DNA from: CAYNJG01 sp965216885
GTDB taxonomy: Bacteria; Planctomycetota; Planctomycetia; Pirellulales; Pirellulaceae
DNA: 64,000 nucleotides
Assembly (NCBI GenBank): GCA_965216885.1
Contig: OZ244208.1
Coordinates: forward strand, 2,170,001-2,234,000
Reading direction: 5' to 3'
The translations under genes and the position numbers were made by a program. Within the stretch, counting starts at the first letter, position 1. Each line of letters starts with the position of its first letter. Of the stretch, positions 62,319 through 64,000 are shown one piece after another. The notes under the pieces were generated by a model, which was given only the letters and a program-made list of their open reading frames with translations, was not told the origin of the DNA and searched no databases.

Positions 62319-63034
62319 CCGGCGCCAGGGCCCATCAGAAAGTACCACGCGCCGCCGGCTACAGCGACGACCACGAGTGCCGCGACCGCCAAAACAAGGT
62401 TGTTGTTTTTCTTTCCATCTTTCGCCGGCGCGCCGGCGGGGCGGTCTTCCTTTTCGAGTCGCTTCTTGCGGTCGTCCTGAGTGACGGGCCGATACGTTTG
62501 CATGACCTTGCCGGTGGTCTCGTTGTAGCCGCAATCGATACAGACGATGGCTTCGTCTCGCATCGGTGCGCGACATTCCGGGCACTTTTTGGCTGCCGAT
62601 CCGTCGTCGGGGTTGAAGCCAATCTCGTCAAACAGTTCGCCCATTTCCTCATCGGGCTTCTTGGCTTTGGCGGCGGATTTGTTCGTTGGCTTCCTGGTGG
62701 GCTTTGACGCGGACCCGGACTTCTTGCCTTTGATGACCACGGGCTCACCGCAGCTTGGGCATTTTACCTTTTTGCCGGCAAGCTCCGGTTTGGCGCCGAA
62801 TGTCTTCTCGCACTTGCCACACTTCACAGCGATCTTCGACGACTTCTTCGCGCCATCCGCCTGCTTTGCCGCGGGCTTGGCCTTTGCCGCGGGCTTGGCC
62901 TGTTTGTCGCCCGAGCTTTTCGCTGCCGGCAGCTTGATGGGCTTTTTGCACTTGGGACACTTCACCTTTTGCCCGGCCAGCTTGCTGGGGGCTTTGAAAA
63001 CGTGTCCGCAGGAACAGGAAGCTTTGATCGGCAT
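62309..63034 (-). CDS. zinc-ribbon protein with a C-terminal membrane anchor
   Basis: A 241-residue protein. Three zinc ribbons of CxxC pairs are visible: CSCG/CPKC (residues ~7-29), CGKC/CPSC (~72-95) and CPEC/CIDC (~150-168). Between them are lysine/alanine-rich linkers. The C-terminus has one membrane segment (LVLAVAALVVVAVAGGAWYF). Such proteins are common in planctomycetes and their function is unknown; metal or nucleic-acid binding is inferred only. It is divergent from glpK. Confidence 0.75.
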   Translation of the reverse strand: MPIKASCSCGHVFKAPSKLAGQKVKCPKCKKPIKLPAAKSSGDKQAKPAAKAKPAAKQADGAKKSSKIAVKCGKCEKTFGAKPELAGKKVKCPSCGEPVVIKGKKSGSASKPTRKPTNKSAAKAKKPDEEMGELFDEIGFNPDDGSAAKKCPECRAPMRDEAIVCIDCGYNETTGKVMQTYRPVTQDDRKKRLEKEDRPAGAPAKDGKKNNNLVLAVAALVVVAVAGGAWYFLMGPGAGTG

Positions 63035-63221
63035 TGTTACGTTGATTCGGTAGTGTCAGATCTGGAATCGAAATCGTGGATCGGCCCGGCGTCACTCCGC
63101 CGCAATCACCCATTTTGATTGATGCACGGCCTTCTGACGACTTGTAATCCTGGCGAATTATGTGACGTTTTGTAGGGGCGCTACTGTCGCTTTACAGAGT
63201 TTTTTCCTCAGGCGGTAAATC

Positions 63222-64000
63222 ATGAGCGATTTCGTACTTGCAATTGATCAGGGAACAACGGGGTCCACGATTCTGGTTTTTGATCGGAGTGGCCAGATTT
63301 GTGGGCGCGCCTATTCAGAATTTCCCCAGATTTTCCCTCAGCCGGGTTGGGTCGAGCACGATGCGACGCGAATCTGGGACGACGTCCAAAAGCTGATCGC
63401 CAAGGCAATGGAAGACGCGGGCGCGACCGCTTCGCAGATTGCCGCAATCGGAATTACCAACCAACGTGAAACCGTTTTGGTGTGGGATAAGGCGACGGGA
63501 GCTCCCGTTGGCAATGCAATTGTGTGGCAGGATCGACGTACGGCAGATTACTGCGGGACACTGAAGGCCGACGGAAAAGAGCCGCTCGTCCAGCAAAAGA
63601 CTGGATTGCTACTGGATCCGTACTTCAGTGGAACAAAGCTGCGGTGGCTCCTGCAACAGGACGCGGATCTTATGAAACGCGCCGCGAGTGGTGAAGTCGT
63701 GGCGGGCACGATCGACTCGTGGCTCATCTGGAACCTGACCGGTGGAAAGCGACACGTAACCGACTACACCAACGCTTCGCGAACGCTGCTCTACAACATC
63801 CGGGATCTCGATTGGGACGACGAGTTGTTGAACCTGTTCGAGATTCCTCGCGCCGTGCTGCCCGCGGTTGTCCCGTCGTCGGGTGAACTGGGCGTGACCG
63901 ATGCGTCGCTGTTTGGCGTCGAGATTCCAATCGCCGGGATCGCGGGTGATCAACAAGCAGCGTTGTTCGGCCAGGCGTGCTTCAAGCCTGGTCAGGTCAA
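63222..64000 (+). CDS. glpK: glycerol kinase, 5' part (runs off the window)
   Basis: 259 residues to the right edge. The opening FVLAIDQGTTGSTILVFDRS is the FGGY phosphate-binding segment, followed by GWVEHDATRIW, AIGITNQRETVLVWD, WQDRRTADYC, TGLLLDPYFSGTKLRW, VAGTIDSWLIWNLTGG and GIAGDQQAALFGQ, all canonical for GlpK (glycerol + ATP to glycerol 3-phosphate). The ATG at 63222 is chosen because the motif follows at once and GGCGG lies nearby. No frame break is seen. Confidence 0.95.
   Translation, partial: MSDFVLAIDQGTTGSTILVFDRSGQICGRAYSEFPQIFPQPGWVEHDATRIWDDVQKLIAKAMEDAGATASQIAAIGITNQRETVLVWDKATGAPVGNAIVWQDRRTADYCGTLKADGKEPLVQQKTGLLLDPYFSGTKLRWLLQQDADLMKRAASGEVVAGTIDSWLIWNLTGGKRHVTDYTNASRTLLYNIRDLDWDDELLNLFEIPRAVLPAVVPSSGELGVTDASLFGVEIPIAGIAGDQQAALFGQACFKPGQV

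Overview
The window looks like a chromosomal segment of a planctomycete (Pirellulales-type). The grounds are a cytochrome-c PSD1 (DUF1549/DUF1553) gene followed by a DUF1501 gene, several secreted proteins with paired dockerin-like calcium loops and/or VPEP C-terminal sorting signals, a CxPSR sulfatase, Tat-exported Gfo/Idh/MocA proteins, and N-termini of the 'RRRRLRFSLLTLLLL' type. No sequence search was run; all family calls are by eye. Layout: 1-12.3 kb is ordinary host DNA (dockerin tail, SGNH hydrolase, TPM-domain protein, FtsJ/RlmM-like RNA methyltransferase, an SGNH+DUF1080+serine-hydrolase fusion, the PSD1/DUF1501 pair, a PEP-CTERM protein). 12.3-33.0 kb is a defence island. It has a type I restriction-modification pair hsdM-hsdS on the minus strand with no hsdR in the window, then on the plus strand a complete class 1 DISARM system drmD-drmMI-[DUF3800 - terminator - duplicated drmMI tail - GxxExxY]-drmA-drmB-drmC. 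The bracketed module is the unusual part: a DUF3800 gene is flanked by two 239-bp copies of the drmMI 3' region (two mismatches), as a single-crossover insertion would leave, and the GxxExxY gene overlaps drmA by ATGA. 
33.1-42.4 kb is a 9.2-kb integrated element in a tRNA-Arg(UCU) gene, bounded by 41-bp identical repeats. It carries a tyrosine integrase, two small helix-turn-helix proteins, a Toprim/RecA-like primase-helicase with a cluster of CTGTCC repeats behind it (candidate origin), an HK97-fold major capsid protein with no protease, portal or terminase, two tandem terminators, a small possible virion gene, and a dockerin/PEP-CTERM cargo gene. It resembles a capsid-encoding phage satellite. 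The tRNA is rebuilt with its 5' half supplied by the element. 
42.4-64 kb returns to host genes: methyltransferase, DinB, SRPBCC, VanZ-like, a sigma-54 response regulator divergent from a LuxR-type regulator, PQQ-like propeller protein, sorbosone-dehydrogenase-like protein, rpsA with a strong terminator, oxidoreductase, sulfatase, HTTM membrane protein pair, a repeat-rich PEP-CTERM protein, a zinc-ribbon protein, and the start of glpK. Two families of dispersed palindromic repeats lie between these genes. How the parts may work together (inference): hsdMS and drmMI could each place methyl marks, DrmABC plus the DrmD helicase would exclude unmodified phage DNA, and DUF3800/GxxExxY may be accessory parts acquired later; the satellite next door would depend on a helper phage for packaging.
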